A DNA stretch of 32,907 bases. It comes from DAINRZ01 sp964634885. GTDB taxonomy: Bacteria > Bacteroidota > Ignavibacteria > Kapaibacteriales > UBA2268. The stretch lies in contig CAZWLN010000051.1 in the NCBI GenBank assembly GCA_964634885.1, positions 1-32,907 on the forward strand, given 5' to 3'. Shown here in pieces: positions 17,683 to 26,016 of this stretch. The stretch's first letter is position 1; each line of letters opens with the position of its first letter. A program made the position numbers and the translations under genes. The notes below the pieces were generated by a model. That model was not told the origin of the DNA. It did no database searches and was given only the letters and a program-made list of their open reading frames with translations.

Positions 17683-20109
17683 TTACGAACTTGATGAACT
17701 GGAGGAACCCCTGTCCAGCCTGTAAAAGGCTGCAAACGCAACGCCGTAGCACAGGAAACCGACCCAGTAGGTGGTACTGTTACCGGAACTCATGGCAATT
17801 ACCACTGCAAGTACAGAAGCACAAACGGAAGCGGCGCCGTTCATACCCCAGAGCCAGGACGCCAGGGACGGAACCGTACTCGATACTGTCTTCATGCCCA
17901 GTGGGAACGCCATGCCCATGAAAAACCCCAGAGGCAACAGCACACAAACGGACGACACGATCCTGACGGGCGTCGTGGAGCTTTGCAAAGCCGAGACAAA
18001 GAAAGGTGTAATAATTCCAAATCCAATGAGAATAACCAACAGGGTACCCATCGGGATGTATTTATCGCTTTTCCGGGAATTAACAGCAAACCGTTCTGAT
18101 ACTAAGCTTCCCAGGCCGCTCGACAACAGCAGGGCAAACATGACAACCGACAATCCGTAAACGGGGTGGCCGAGGAATACGATCAGCCGCTGCATCTGCG
18201 AAATTTCTATGAACATGAACCCGAACCCGATGCCCATGAAATAGAGGAAGAATGGAAGGCTCCCTTTGAGCGATGTATTCTTTGAACCTAATTTCAACGG
18301 CACGATAATACACAGAATTGTCAGCAGCAGAACTACAAAAATCAGAGCGCCGAGCACGAGCACTGCTTTGTAATTGTGCGTCAGCCCTTCAGCGTTCCAC
18401 GATGAGGGATTGAAAACGTCCTTCAAACGCAATAAATGGAAGAAGTACGGATTGTCGTCGGTCGGCGGAGCAATGTTCAGGGGATAGTCCCCGGTGAATT
18501 CCTCAAGCCTGTCCGATGTCAGCGCCAGGTAAACCGGATCCTTGCAAACCCTTGGACTCATGACGATGTCGAATTCCAGTTTTTTACAGGCGCTTTCAAG
18601 CGAGTCGATGTCGGCGCCGGAAAAGGGGGTGATACTTGCCAGCAGGGTTCCGACACCCTCATCCTTGTAATTGGGGTTGCCGCTGCTGTCAGTACAATTC
18701 CTGACAATGAGTATATGCTGCCTGGGATCGCCGACACCTGCCTCCTTCAGCGCTGAAGCTGCCAGGGCAGTCAAACGGTACATCTCCGCGTTTTTATCTT
18801 TGAAATACCATCTTGAAAATGAGATAATACCGCCGGGACTGAGTTTCTTAATCATTATATCCCAGGCTTCCATGGTATAGAGTGAATTCTCGGTCATGAC
18901 GAAAGCGCCGGCGGCAGTAGCAGCCCATGTGTCGATGAGCGATACCTGTATGATGTCATACTTCTTATCAGACCGGGCAATGTAACTGCGAGCCTCGTCG
19001 TTAACGAAACCGACATTCGGGTACCTGTCGAGGTGGCCCGTATAATCGCCATAGGGCCCGTTAATAGCTCCGATGATGTTCTCGTTGATTTCGACGGCTT
19101 CGATTGATTTCTGGCCGAACATCAGCGCCGACAACACATCTCTTCCGGCTCCCGCCCCAACGATCAACATTCTACCGTTATTCCTGATATAGTGTACAAT
19201 GTTGGTAACGTCATACCTGAGATGGTCAACTTTGTCGAAATTACCGCCGAATTTTGTCATAAAGGTTGCGGCTGAACCGTCGATGTCCAGTCCTTTCTGT
19301 TCTATTGTCCTGTCCTTTGGGAAAACCGGGCTGATACCCCAGCCGAATATCTTCTTGTATTTCTCATCGTCCCTGTAAATTTTGATCCTGGAAAAAGAAT
19401 TCCACTTCTCGTACTCCGACGGGCTGTCGTGCTCGCCCTTAACGAAAGGCAGCCTGATCAGCGGTTTCTGTTCATTGGCAAGATAGGAGTTTACGACGAT
19501 GAACGCCAAAAGGCAGACCGAAAGGATTGCCGAAAACCTGACAATCCTTTTACTGGTACCGATTGCAAAAAGAAGGGCTCCAAGGGAAGCAAAGAATGCC
19601 GTTACCAACACAGTAGTAGGGCCGTCGCCGGTGAAGTCCAGGACAAAAATCAGTGCAATGCAGCCGATGGCAGCGCCGGCAAGGTCAAAAGCATACAATT
19701 TCCCGACCTTACCGGGAAATTTGGTTAATACCAGGGTAACGGCAATTCCGCTGAAGATGAAAGGGATGGATATCATGAAATAATTCAGCCCTATGGAATA
19801 TACCGAAACCAGGTCGCCACCTCCGGCGAAAGGAATTGACAGATGGGTTAAAAATGATATTATTATAGTTAATGAGAACAGCAGTGAACAAAGGGACAAA
19901 CGGGAAAAAATCTTTTCCTGAGTGAAGTATTTCGGCAGGAGGTAGATCAGGCAGGCGCCGGCAGTCATGCCGAACATGCCTATTGAAATCGCGACAAAGG
20001 CGAAGTGGTACCACATCGTTACCGAGAAAATCCTCGTCAGGAGCATCTCATACATCAATGTAGAGAGAGTAACGAAAAACAATCCGAAATACAGGTTTTT
20101 CTTATCCAT
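17683..20109 (-). CDS. Membrane-embedded spermidine synthase-like methyltransferase-fold protein
   Basis: The product is 808 residues from the ATG at 20109. A TTG nine bases earlier is in frame but less likely. The N-terminal ~215 residues hold several hydrophobic segments with the signature LTRIFSVTMWYHFAFVAIS. A soluble spermidine-synthase-like Rossmann domain follows, with the nucleotide loop VGAGAGRDVL (~312) and EAVEIN, and a second set of membrane helices lies at ~575-795. Proteins of this build are annotated spermidine synthase-like, but true aminopropyl transfer is unproven; the real substrate is unknown. The C-terminus is odd. The last residues are a run of seven serines, and these codons plus the stop are made from the 9-bp intergenic repeat (AGTTCATCA, AGTTCGTAA). 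The repeat has therefore reached into the reading frame. Confidence 0.8.
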   Translation of the reverse strand: MDKKNLYFGLFFVTLSTLMYEMLLTRIFSVTMWYHFAFVAISIGMFGMTAGACLIYLLPKYFTQEKIFSRLSLCSLLFSLTIIISFLTHLSIPFAGGGDLVSVYSIGLNYFMISIPFIFSGIAVTLVLTKFPGKVGKLYAFDLAGAAIGCIALIFVLDFTGDGPTTVLVTAFFASLGALLFAIGTSKRIVRFSAILSVCLLAFIVVNSYLANEQKPLIRLPFVKGEHDSPSEYEKWNSFSRIKIYRDDEKYKKIFGWGISPVFPKDRTIEQKGLDIDGSAATFMTKFGGNFDKVDHLRYDVTNIVHYIRNNGRMLIVGAGAGRDVLSALMFGQKSIEAVEINENIIGAINGPYGDYTGHLDRYPNVGFVNDEARSYIARSDKKYDIIQVSLIDTWAATAAGAFVMTENSLYTMEAWDIMIKKLSPGGIISFSRWYFKDKNAEMYRLTALAASALKEAGVGDPRQHILIVRNCTDSSGNPNYKDEGVGTLLASITPFSGADIDSLESACKKLEFDIVMSPRVCKDPVYLALTSDRLEEFTGDYPLNIAPPTDDNPYFFHLLRLKDVFNPSSWNAEGLTHNYKAVLVLGALIFVVLLLTILCIIVPLKLGSKNTSLKGSLPFFLYFMGIGFGFMFIEISQMQRLIVFLGHPVYGLSVVMFALLLSSGLGSLVSERFAVNSRKSDKYIPMGTLLVILIGFGIITPFFVSALQSSTTPVRIVSSVCVLLPLGFFMGMAFPLGMKTVSSTVPSLASWLWGMNGAASVCASVLAVVIAMSSGNSTTYWVGFLCYGVAFAAFYRLDRGSSSSSSS

Positions 20110-20256
20110 ACTAAACAAAAGAATTTAAACAAAGTCAATTACATAAACCTCTAAAATGCTTCTTTTTTTGGAAACAACAAATATTCTATCTTCAAAAAAT
20201 GAAAATAATATTCAATTACAGAACAGAAATGCATTTTAAAAATAGAAAATTCCATT

Positions 20257-20871
20257 TCAGGGTTCAATTCCGAGGATCAATAACGGTACAGGTGGATTGC
20301 TTCTTCCATGTCTTAAAACATTATAGACTTCACCTTCAAAATAAGCAATACCGCTACTCATTTGTAATTGCATTTTTTTTGTGGGCAGTACCTCAATACC
20401 AAGGTTAATCACACCGCCTGAATAGAATAGGAGGTGTTTCACAAATAAATCAAAAGCAACGAAAGCGTACTTACCAAACTGAACTTCAACTGCGATCTGA
20501 TCTTTTACAAAGTCAGTCTGCTTGTATGAATTCAAAGGGTTTTCTATTCCTTTGGAAATAAGGAATTCTTTTTGTTCATTATATGATAGAGTAATTAACT
20601 CAGGTAACAGATTTTGATCGGTAGTAATATAATAACTATAGCGCGATTCTTTCCACCCGATTTTATTGAATTTTTCTTTAAATTCACTATTTAAACCAGT
20701 AGGGCTGTATAGCATTTTTCCGGCCATTGTTTTCTCTTTGCTTTCCTTAGTCATAAACCTGGAAGCATCAATACTTTGAATGACCTCGACAATTTCATTG
20801 TATAAATCCTTTTGATGGACAATTAGGAATTCTTCACCATTTAGATGCGAGTATTTCTGTGCAATGTTCAT
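20257..20871 (-). CDS. BglII-like type II restriction endonuclease
   Basis: The product is 204 residues, near the 223 of BglII. The decisive match is the active-site segment DFVKDQIAVEVQFGKY (residues 120-135): Asp, then Glu129-x-Gln131. BglII is known for the unusual E-x-Q in place of E-x-K, in the same VEVQF context. By family it should cut a GATC-centred hexamer, AGATCT for BglII or RGATCY for BstYI. It starts 9 nt after the stop of the methylase gene and is surely co-transcribed with it, methylase first, a common order that lets protection precede cutting. The region is AT-rich compared with the genes on either side, which suggests acquisition. I found no AGATCT in this window. Exact specificity is inferred. 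Confidence 0.75.
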   Translation of the reverse strand: MNIAQKYSHLNGEEFLIVHQKDLYNEIVEVIQSIDASRFMTKESKEKTMAGKMLYSPTGLNSEFKEKFNKIGWKESRYSYYITTDQNLLPELITLSYNEQKEFLISKGIENPLNSYKQTDFVKDQIAVEVQFGKYAFVAFDLFVKHLLFYSGGVINLGIEVLPTKKMQLQMSSGIAYFEGEVYNVLRHGRSNPPVPLLILGIEP

Positions 20872-20880
20872 TATTGGAAG

Positions 20881-21849
20881 TTACCTGCCGTTATATTTAT
20901 TATTTATACTATCAATGTCAAGTTGGAGCCATTGCTTCGGTACCTGAGAAACCTTGTCTTTGCCTGATGGTTCATGAATAGGCTTATTGATGGGCCTGAA
21001 TTTTAGCCTGCCTTCGTAAAGGTCATCGATTCTTTGCTGTGCAATGTTGCAGTATTCAGTTTCCTTTTCAATTCCTAAGGAATTCCTGTTATTTTTCATC
21101 GATGCAATTAACGTTGAACCAACCCCGGCAAATGGGTCAAGGACCCAACTGTTTTCTTCTGTGAGAGCAAGCACACAACGTTCGACCAATTCGATTGGGA
21201 ACTGACATGGATGTATAGTTTTTTCAGGATGATTTGACTTCACATTTGGTATGTTCCACATAGCTGTTTCCCAATCATTTGTCACTATCTCCCATATATC
21301 GCTCGGATTTTTTCCTAAAGGATTACCTGACGGCAAGCCTTTTTTCTCTCCCTTAAAATGCAATTTACCGGGATATTTTGACGGTACCCTTACTTGGTCA
21401 AGATTGAAAATATAATTGTCAGTCTTACTGAACCATAGTATTGTTTCATATCTTCCGCTAAATCTGTTAGACGCATGCAAACCATGGCCAAAATGCCAGA
21501 TAATACGGTTCCGAAGTTTCAATCCAAGTTTTTTAAAAATAGGATAATAGTATATATCTAATGGGAAAACTTCACCTTTATCAACGTAATTGCCAACCTG
21601 CCAACACAGATTGCCCCGTTCGGAAAGTGTTCTGACAAGTTCATTAATGATTGCCTCCTGCGTTTCAAGGTATTTTTCAATGCTGAGTTTTACCTCATAA
21701 GATTTTCCCACATTATATGGAGGGGAGGTAATTATTAAATCAAATTTTTCTTTTGGTTCATTTTTTAGAATTTCAAGACAATCAGCATTTTCAATTCTGT
21801 ATTCTATCCCAGGATTAATATATTCGAATAGTGGCTCTTTTACTTCCAT
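20881..21849 (-). CDS. Site-specific DNA methyltransferase (beta class) of the BglII-like R-M system
   Basis: The product is 322 residues. The catalytic motif IV is TSPPY (41-45), and the SAM-binding motif I (DPFAGVGST, 238-246) lies near the C-terminus. This order defines the beta class of amino-methyltransferases. SPPY is typical of N4-cytosine enzymes, as is M.BglII, although N6-adenine activity cannot be excluded. The target region is between the motifs (~130-210). Its role is to protect host DNA from the endonuclease encoded 9 nt downstream. The gene is divergent from the nitroreductase at 22170, with a 320-bp AT-rich spacer that must hold both promoters. No separate controller (C) protein gene is visible in that spacer. 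Confidence 0.85.
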   Translation of the reverse strand: MEVKEPLFEYINPGIEYRIENADCLEILKNEPKEKFDLIITSPPYNVGKSYEVKLSIEKYLETQEAIINELVRTLSERGNLCWQVGNYVDKGEVFPLDIYYYPIFKKLGLKLRNRIIWHFGHGLHASNRFSGRYETILWFSKTDNYIFNLDQVRVPSKYPGKLHFKGEKKGLPSGNPLGKNPSDIWEIVTNDWETAMWNIPNVKSNHPEKTIHPCQFPIELVERCVLALTEENSWVLDPFAGVGSTLIASMKNNRNSLGIEKETEYCNIAQQRIDDLYEGRLKFRPINKPIHEPSGKDKVSQVPKQWLQLDIDSINNKYNGR

Positions 21850-22169
21850 ATTATGCTCAATTTTTCTATATTTTCTTATATTTTATAGTTGTGTAAAATC
21901 CCATAATTAAACAAGTTCAATTATTACGTATTAAAAACCATATACCCAAAATTACAAAATATCTATAAAATAATTTTACTTTCTATGTTAATATTTCATC
22001 TTTTCCTTATGTATCTATTGAATTATGGCAATGTGCTCATTACTAATTCTCTGACTTTATAGTGTCTAAAATTACATGTATCCCATCACTGTAAATAACT
22101 TTTGCTAATCTGCGGAAAAAGCTGTAATTATGTAATAATAAATAGTACTAAGTAGTTAACGGACATATT
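21850..22169. other. AT-rich divergent intergenic region
   Basis: This spacer of 320 bp lies between the R-M methylase (minus) and the nitroreductase (plus). It must carry both promoters. I see no frame of useful length, no controller-protein gene and no strong inverted repeat. Confidence 0.5.
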
Positions 22170-22808
22170 ATGAAAAAAATCTTTACTTTGTTTTTTACAG
22201 CGCCTCTTCTTATTTTCTTCATTCATACCGACATCTATGCCCAGGACATCCAACTTCCCGCTCCCTGCAAGATTGGGAGAATGTCCGTGATGGAAGCGCT
22301 GAGCCTGCGTTCCAGCGCCCGCGAATTCAAGTCGGAAGAACTGCCGCTGCAAATGCTTTCAGACATGCTATGGGCTGCCGACGGCATCAACCGCTCAAAC
22401 GGCAAACGAACGGCTGCCACCTCCCACAATACCTTAGATATGGATGTCTATATCGCCCTCAGGTCGGGAATATATTATTACAATCCGACAAATTACAAAC
22501 TCCAGCTCATCAAGGCGGGCAATTACATGGCGCAGACCGGTTCGCAGGACTTCGTGGCTACAGCCGCCCTCAACCTCATTTTTGTATGCAATATGTCGAA
22601 GCTGTCAGCTTCTTCCGACAATGAGAAATATATGCTGGCGGGGATACACACGGGATTCATCTCACAGAATGTCTATCTTTACTGCGCTTCTGTCGGCTTA
22701 AATACTGTCGTAAGGAGCACTTTCCCGCTTTCAACTCTTACAACGACGATGGGCCTGGTGTCCGACCAGTTGATTGTACTCTGCCAGACAGTTGGATTCA
22801 AGCCTTAG
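22170..22808 (+). CDS. Exported nitroreductase / SagB-type dehydrogenase-like flavoprotein
   Basis: The product is 212 residues. A signal peptide (MKKIFTLFFTAPLLIFFIHT, then DIYAQD) is followed by a nitroreductase-fold domain: SLRSSAREF is the usual N-terminal FMN-phosphate motif, with YYYNPTNYKL and GFISQNVYLYCASVGLNTV in the middle and an LCQTVGFKP tail. The family binds FMN and reduces or oxidises small molecules with NAD(P)H or peptide substrates. An exported form suggests action in the periplasm; the substrate is not predictable. Its 3' end lies 19 nt from that of the Kelch gene on the other strand. It does not appear to be in an operon. Confidence 0.8.
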   Translation: MKKIFTLFFTAPLLIFFIHTDIYAQDIQLPAPCKIGRMSVMEALSLRSSAREFKSEELPLQMLSDMLWAADGINRSNGKRTAATSHNTLDMDVYIALRSGIYYYNPTNYKLQLIKAGNYMAQTGSQDFVATAALNLIFVCNMSKLSASSDNEKYMLAGIHTGFISQNVYLYCASVGLNTVVRSTFPLSTLTTTMGLVSDQLIVLCQTVGFKP

Positions 22809-22827
22809 GCTTCGGTTGTGGAATTAG

Positions 22828-24063
22828 TTACCTGTTCAGTATGACCTTATAGACACGGTTATGTTCACGGTTTCTTAGTACCAGTAAATACACTCCGTTA
22901 GCAAAATTGTCAACCCGTATCACGGTCAGCCCGTCCCCTGTCTCAATCCCTGCCGGCAGGGCCTCATTACCGTAAATATCATAAACCGCAGCACGGCTTT
23001 CACCTTCGTCGCTGACCCGGATTGCATTCCCGTCAGTAACAACGATGCTTTTCAAAGTCTGTACGCTTTCTTCCTCAACAATGTTCGGTTCCAGAGTAAA
23101 AAGCCAGGTCTCATTGTTCATGAACGGCCATTCGCCGTCGAAACCGCCGAACATCAGCAGCCTGCCGTCCCCGACATTTACTATTGAGTGCATGAACCTG
23201 CCTGAAGGCCTGCCGGGGCCTTCGAGCTGTACCCAGGAGCTGTCTTTCAGGTCGAACAGCAGCATCCTGTCGTAATCAGTACCTTCGATACAGCCGCCCC
23301 AAAAAGCAGCCATATCCTCACCAAGCTTAGCCATGGATGATGAGTGCAGAGGCCCCGGTTTATTGTCCCGGGCAATCTCACCCCATTTCTTATTATTATC
23401 ACTATAGAGCCATGTATCGTTTATCGTACTGCAGCCGCTCCTCCCTCCGAACATCAGGACGAGACCGGAATACATCTGAGTAAAATTCATTGCGCTGCAT
23501 TCCGGGGGCATATCGCCCTGTACCGGCGTCTCTTCCCAATTGAGTTCGCCCAGATCGAAGGCCCAGGTGTCGTTGGTGTCGGCAGCACCGGCAATCTCCC
23601 CGCCGAAGAGCAGAACCCTGCCATCATACAGCTGGGCCATGCCGCAGTTCCTTCTCGGTGAAGGATTATTCGAAGCGTTAACTTTAGCCCATTGCATTTT
23701 TTCAAGGTTGAAGAGCCAGGTGTCGCCATACCTCGTACCGCCGTTCCAGCCACCGAACAACAGTACTTTATCCGGCGCAATCCGCGCCATGGCCTGGCAG
23801 CTTCTTGCCGTGGGCTTACTGCTCCCTGTAACCTGAGTCCAGGTATTGAGGCTGCAGTCATATATCCATGTATCGTTCATCGCCGTACCGTTAGTGTCAC
23901 AGCCTCCGAACAGCAAGGCTTTGCCTTCGCCAATCTCCGCCATGGAGTGGCCGGCCCTTGCCGGCGGCGAGGCCGGAGGCTGAAGTCGTGTCCAGTCGCC
24001 CGACTGGGAAAAGCAGACAGAATTAAGTAACAGAAAGACAAAACCAGATAAATACTTTATCAT
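22828..24063 (-). CDS. Secreted six-blade Kelch propeller with T9SS sorting domain
   Basis: The product is 411 residues. A signal peptide (MIKYLSGFVFLLLNSVCFSQ) precedes six Kelch repeats with the LLFGG ... NDTW ... W pattern (for example KALLFGGCDTNGT, KVLLFGGWNGGT, VLMFGGRSGCS, LLMFGGFDGEW) up to about residue 330. That number is enough for one closed beta-propeller. The last ~75 residues (AAVYDIYGNEALP ... ANGVYLLVLRN) fit a T9SS sorting domain. It is probably a surface-attached binding protein of unknown ligand. It is the third propeller type in this window with the same export route. Confidence 0.85.
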   Translation of the reverse strand: MIKYLSGFVFLLLNSVCFSQSGDWTRLQPPASPPARAGHSMAEIGEGKALLFGGCDTNGTAMNDTWIYDCSLNTWTQVTGSSKPTARSCQAMARIAPDKVLLFGGWNGGTRYGDTWLFNLEKMQWAKVNASNNPSPRRNCGMAQLYDGRVLLFGGEIAGAADTNDTWAFDLGELNWEETPVQGDMPPECSAMNFTQMYSGLVLMFGGRSGCSTINDTWLYSDNNKKWGEIARDNKPGPLHSSSMAKLGEDMAAFWGGCIEGTDYDRMLLFDLKDSSWVQLEGPGRPSGRFMHSIVNVGDGRLLMFGGFDGEWPFMNNETWLFTLEPNIVEEESVQTLKSIVVTDGNAIRVSDEGESRAAVYDIYGNEALPAGIETGDGLTVIRVDNFANGVYLLVLRNREHNRVYKVILNR

Positions 24064-24156
24064 TGTTACCTCAGTAATGAAACGAAGTCTTTAAAGAACG
24101 ACAATATTACTTAGTAAATATATGCAATTTATCGTTATTAATAAAGAGAAACAGAC

Positions 24157-24182
24157 AAGACGCCCCGTGTGAGCGTCTTTTT
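24157..24182 (-). terminator. Terminator-like hairpin downstream of the antitoxin-like gene
   Basis: A perfect 7-bp stem (AAGACGC at 24157-24163 with GCGTCTT at 24173-24179) encloses a 9-nt loop. The cleanest T-run is on the plus side (to 24182), but no plus-strand gene precedes it. On the minus strand it lies 62 nt after the stop of the 79-residue gene, followed by a T-rich tract. The direction is uncertain. Confidence 0.5.
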
Positions 24183-24243
24183 CAGGTTTGTGTGCCGGTT
24201 TGAATCCGGTTGAAAGAATGAATTCCATTGAAGTGAAAGAATA

Positions 24244-24483
24244 TCATGCTATTTCGATAGATTTCTTTTTGGTTTTTGGGACGGCGTTGATGATTGCCCT
24301 TAAAGCATTATTAACCTGGTCTGATGTCCTGAAAACCCTGCGTATATCCGGTTCCAGTTTAACAAATCCTTCCTGTTCAGCAAGAAGCGGGGCAAATCTG
24401 TTATTTTTTGCTTTACTATAATCAAAATCATAATGCTCAGACAGCTCATCCTGATCCTTATCGATTTTATATGTTTTCTTCAT
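24244..24483 (-). CDS. Small antitoxin-like protein, no partner seen
   Basis: The product is 79 residues. A good Shine-Dalgarno sequence (AAAGGA) lies 7 nt before the ATG. The protein has a charged N-terminus with the segment YDFDYSKAKNNRFAP, followed by KLEPDIRRVFRTSDQVNNALRAII. The second half (EPD-x-x-x-VF-x-TS-x-x-VN-x-ALR) resembles small orphan antitoxins and ribbon-helix-helix-like proteins common in bacterial genomes. I am not certain of a named family. A toxin would be expected directly upstream or downstream, but neither 24064-24243 nor 24484-24765 contains one. It may be a solitary antitoxin or the remnant of a pair. The adjoining gene is an Mrr-like nuclease on the other strand. 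Confidence 0.5.
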   Translation of the reverse strand: MKKTYKIDKDQDELSEHYDFDYSKAKNNRFAPLLAEQEGFVKLEPDIRRVFRTSDQVNNALRAIINAVPKTKKKSIEIA

Positions 24484-24765
24484 GTTTTTTCCTTTCTTTT
24501 TTATTAGCTAAACGAGCACTGATAATTCTTATTTTTTTCTTAGCGTGTATAAACGGGATAAACTATTTTTATAAGGGGGATTTATGTAGCTTTATTCTAT
24601 AAGTATATAGTCACTTTTGATAAGGAAATGATTGTCCCCCCTTTAAATTAATTATACCAAAATGTCGAAATTTAAATCATTTGTTTGATAATTCATTTTT
24701 TTATATATTATTAAAATGTATCCAAATGTTTTTGTCAATTTTGTTTAAAATTTGGAAGATGTACA

Positions 24766-25581
24766 TTGACAACGATTAGTTATACAAGTCATGGAGCTTC
24801 AAGAAGACTCTTACAAGAAGAAGTCGCAGTTTGTTGTTATAGTTGTGGCAACTCTTTTAATGTCAAAGAAGATTACTTCAATTACGATACCGTGGGAGAG
24901 AATGAAATCGCAGGCGATCTATATTTTGATTGTCCACATTGTAAAGAAAAAATAGATATATGGTTCAGGCGTATAACGAAGCCCAATAAGAAATATGAAT
25001 ATGTTCATGTCGGAACTAACGGTGCGGAATTAGTTAAAGGATTTGGTAAAGAGGCAGAAGTTAAAGCACTAAATCAGATTAGTATTATTCGCAAAATATT
25101 CTGTGAAAAATTAATTGAGTTAATAGCTTCCAATCCAAAGTACCTACAGGATATAGAATGGAGAGAACTAGAGCATCTTCTATCAGTTGCTTTTGAAAAA
25201 ATCGGTTTTGGTGTTGAGCTTACGCCATCAAGTAAAGACGGTGGTAAGGATATTGTTCTAACTTGTCGTATAAAAGGAGACGACCGTATATATTTTGTTG
25301 AAGTAAAACACTGGAGATCGCAACAGAAAACAGGTAAAGAATACATAAAAGATTTTTTCAATGTAATTGTAAATGAAAAAGTAAGTGGTGGGCTCTTTCT
25401 TTCAACGTATGGGCTGTCTAAGAATGCAATAGAGTCACTAACCAGCATTGATAGAAGATTATTGAAATTAGGTGATGAAAGTAAGATTGTAGCAGTTTGT
25501 AAAACATATATTAAGACGCAAGAAGGTCTCGTTATTCCAGAGGAGTCGCTTGTCGATATTTTATACGAATACACGAACTAA
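24766..25581 (+). CDS. Mrr-like PD-(D/E)XK restriction endonuclease with N-terminal zinc ribbon
   Basis: The product is 271 residues. The N-terminus has a zinc-ribbon pattern (CCYSCG at 23-28 and CPHC at 56-59). The C-terminal half is an Mrr-type nuclease domain: Glu135 in WRELEHLLSVAFEKIGF, Asp162 in DGGKDI, and the E-x-K pair in FVEVKHW (179-181). Mrr-like enzymes cut modified or foreign DNA; the zinc ribbon may help recognise DNA. The start is probably the TTG at 24766, with GGAAG about 9 nt upstream. An ATG at 24759 is in another frame that stops at once, and no in-frame ATG precedes the zinc ribbon. It stands alone and is AT-rich. It could be a type IV-like restriction factor; the substrate is inferred only. 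Confidence 0.75.
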   Translation: MTTISYTSHGASRRLLQEEVAVCCYSCGNSFNVKEDYFNYDTVGENEIAGDLYFDCPHCKEKIDIWFRRITKPNKKYEYVHVGTNGAELVKGFGKEAEVKALNQISIIRKIFCEKLIELIASNPKYLQDIEWRELEHLLSVAFEKIGFGVELTPSSKDGGKDIVLTCRIKGDDRIYFVEVKHWRSQQKTGKEYIKDFFNVIVNEKVSGGLFLSTYGLSKNAIESLTSIDRRLLKLGDESKIVAVCKTYIKTQEGLVIPEESLVDILYEYTN

Positions 25582-25850
25582 TAATAAAACGTAAATCCAT
25601 ATAATAAAGCTCTTAAGGAACCGGTAATAATGATGGGCTTTTTATATTAATGAATGAATATAATATAGCGACTTCTGTATTCTCGTGCATAATTGTATCC
25701 CGGCCCCTAATCTCAACCGTAAGTTCTAACTTTATTTCAACTCAATAATATTCTATTTGAAATAAACATAATTCACAATTCTCACTTAAAACCCGCCAAT
25801 AGCTACAATAGTAAGAACAAAAAATCTGTAAGTCGGATTTACAGAAATGA
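25582..25850. other. Intergenic region without a gene
   Basis: This is AT-rich sequence between the Mrr-like gene and the tRNA terminator. It contains a small palindrome (CTGTAA ... TTACAG near 25826) and no supported reading frame. Confidence 0.5.
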
Positions 25851-25897
25851 AAAAAGGCAGGAATTTCGAATCAACGTAAACTCATGCCTTTTTTTTC
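25851..25897 (-). terminator. Bidirectional terminator downstream of tRNA-Leu
   Basis: AAAAAGGCA (25851-25859) can pair with TGCCTTTTT (25885-25893) across a 25-nt loop. T-runs occur on both strands, so it can stop the tRNA transcript from the right and anything coming from the Mrr side. Confidence 0.7.
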
Positions 25898-25902
25898 CTT
25901 TG

Positions 25903-25986
25903 TGCCCGGAACAGGACTTGAACCTGCACCCCCGTCCGGAGACTACACCCTGAATGTAGCGCGTCTGCCAATTCCGCCATCCGGGC
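25903..25986 (-). tRNA. tRNA-Leu (anticodon CAG)
   Basis: The 84-nt class II tRNA folds well. The acceptor stem GCCCGGA/TCCGGGC is perfect. The anticodon stem CTACA/TGTAG carries the loop TTCAGGG, giving anticodon CAG (reads CUG, Leu). A short extra arm follows, and the T-arm contains GGTTCAAGTCC. The discriminator is A. CCA is not encoded (ACA follows). Confidence 0.95.
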
Positions 25987-26016
25987 AACTAAGATTACAA
26001 AATTACGAATTTTTTT

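Noticed and set aside
25903..25986. tRNA-Leu as attachment site of an island
   Set aside because: I found no second copy of its 3' end in the window. The duplicated gene end is that of rlmN.
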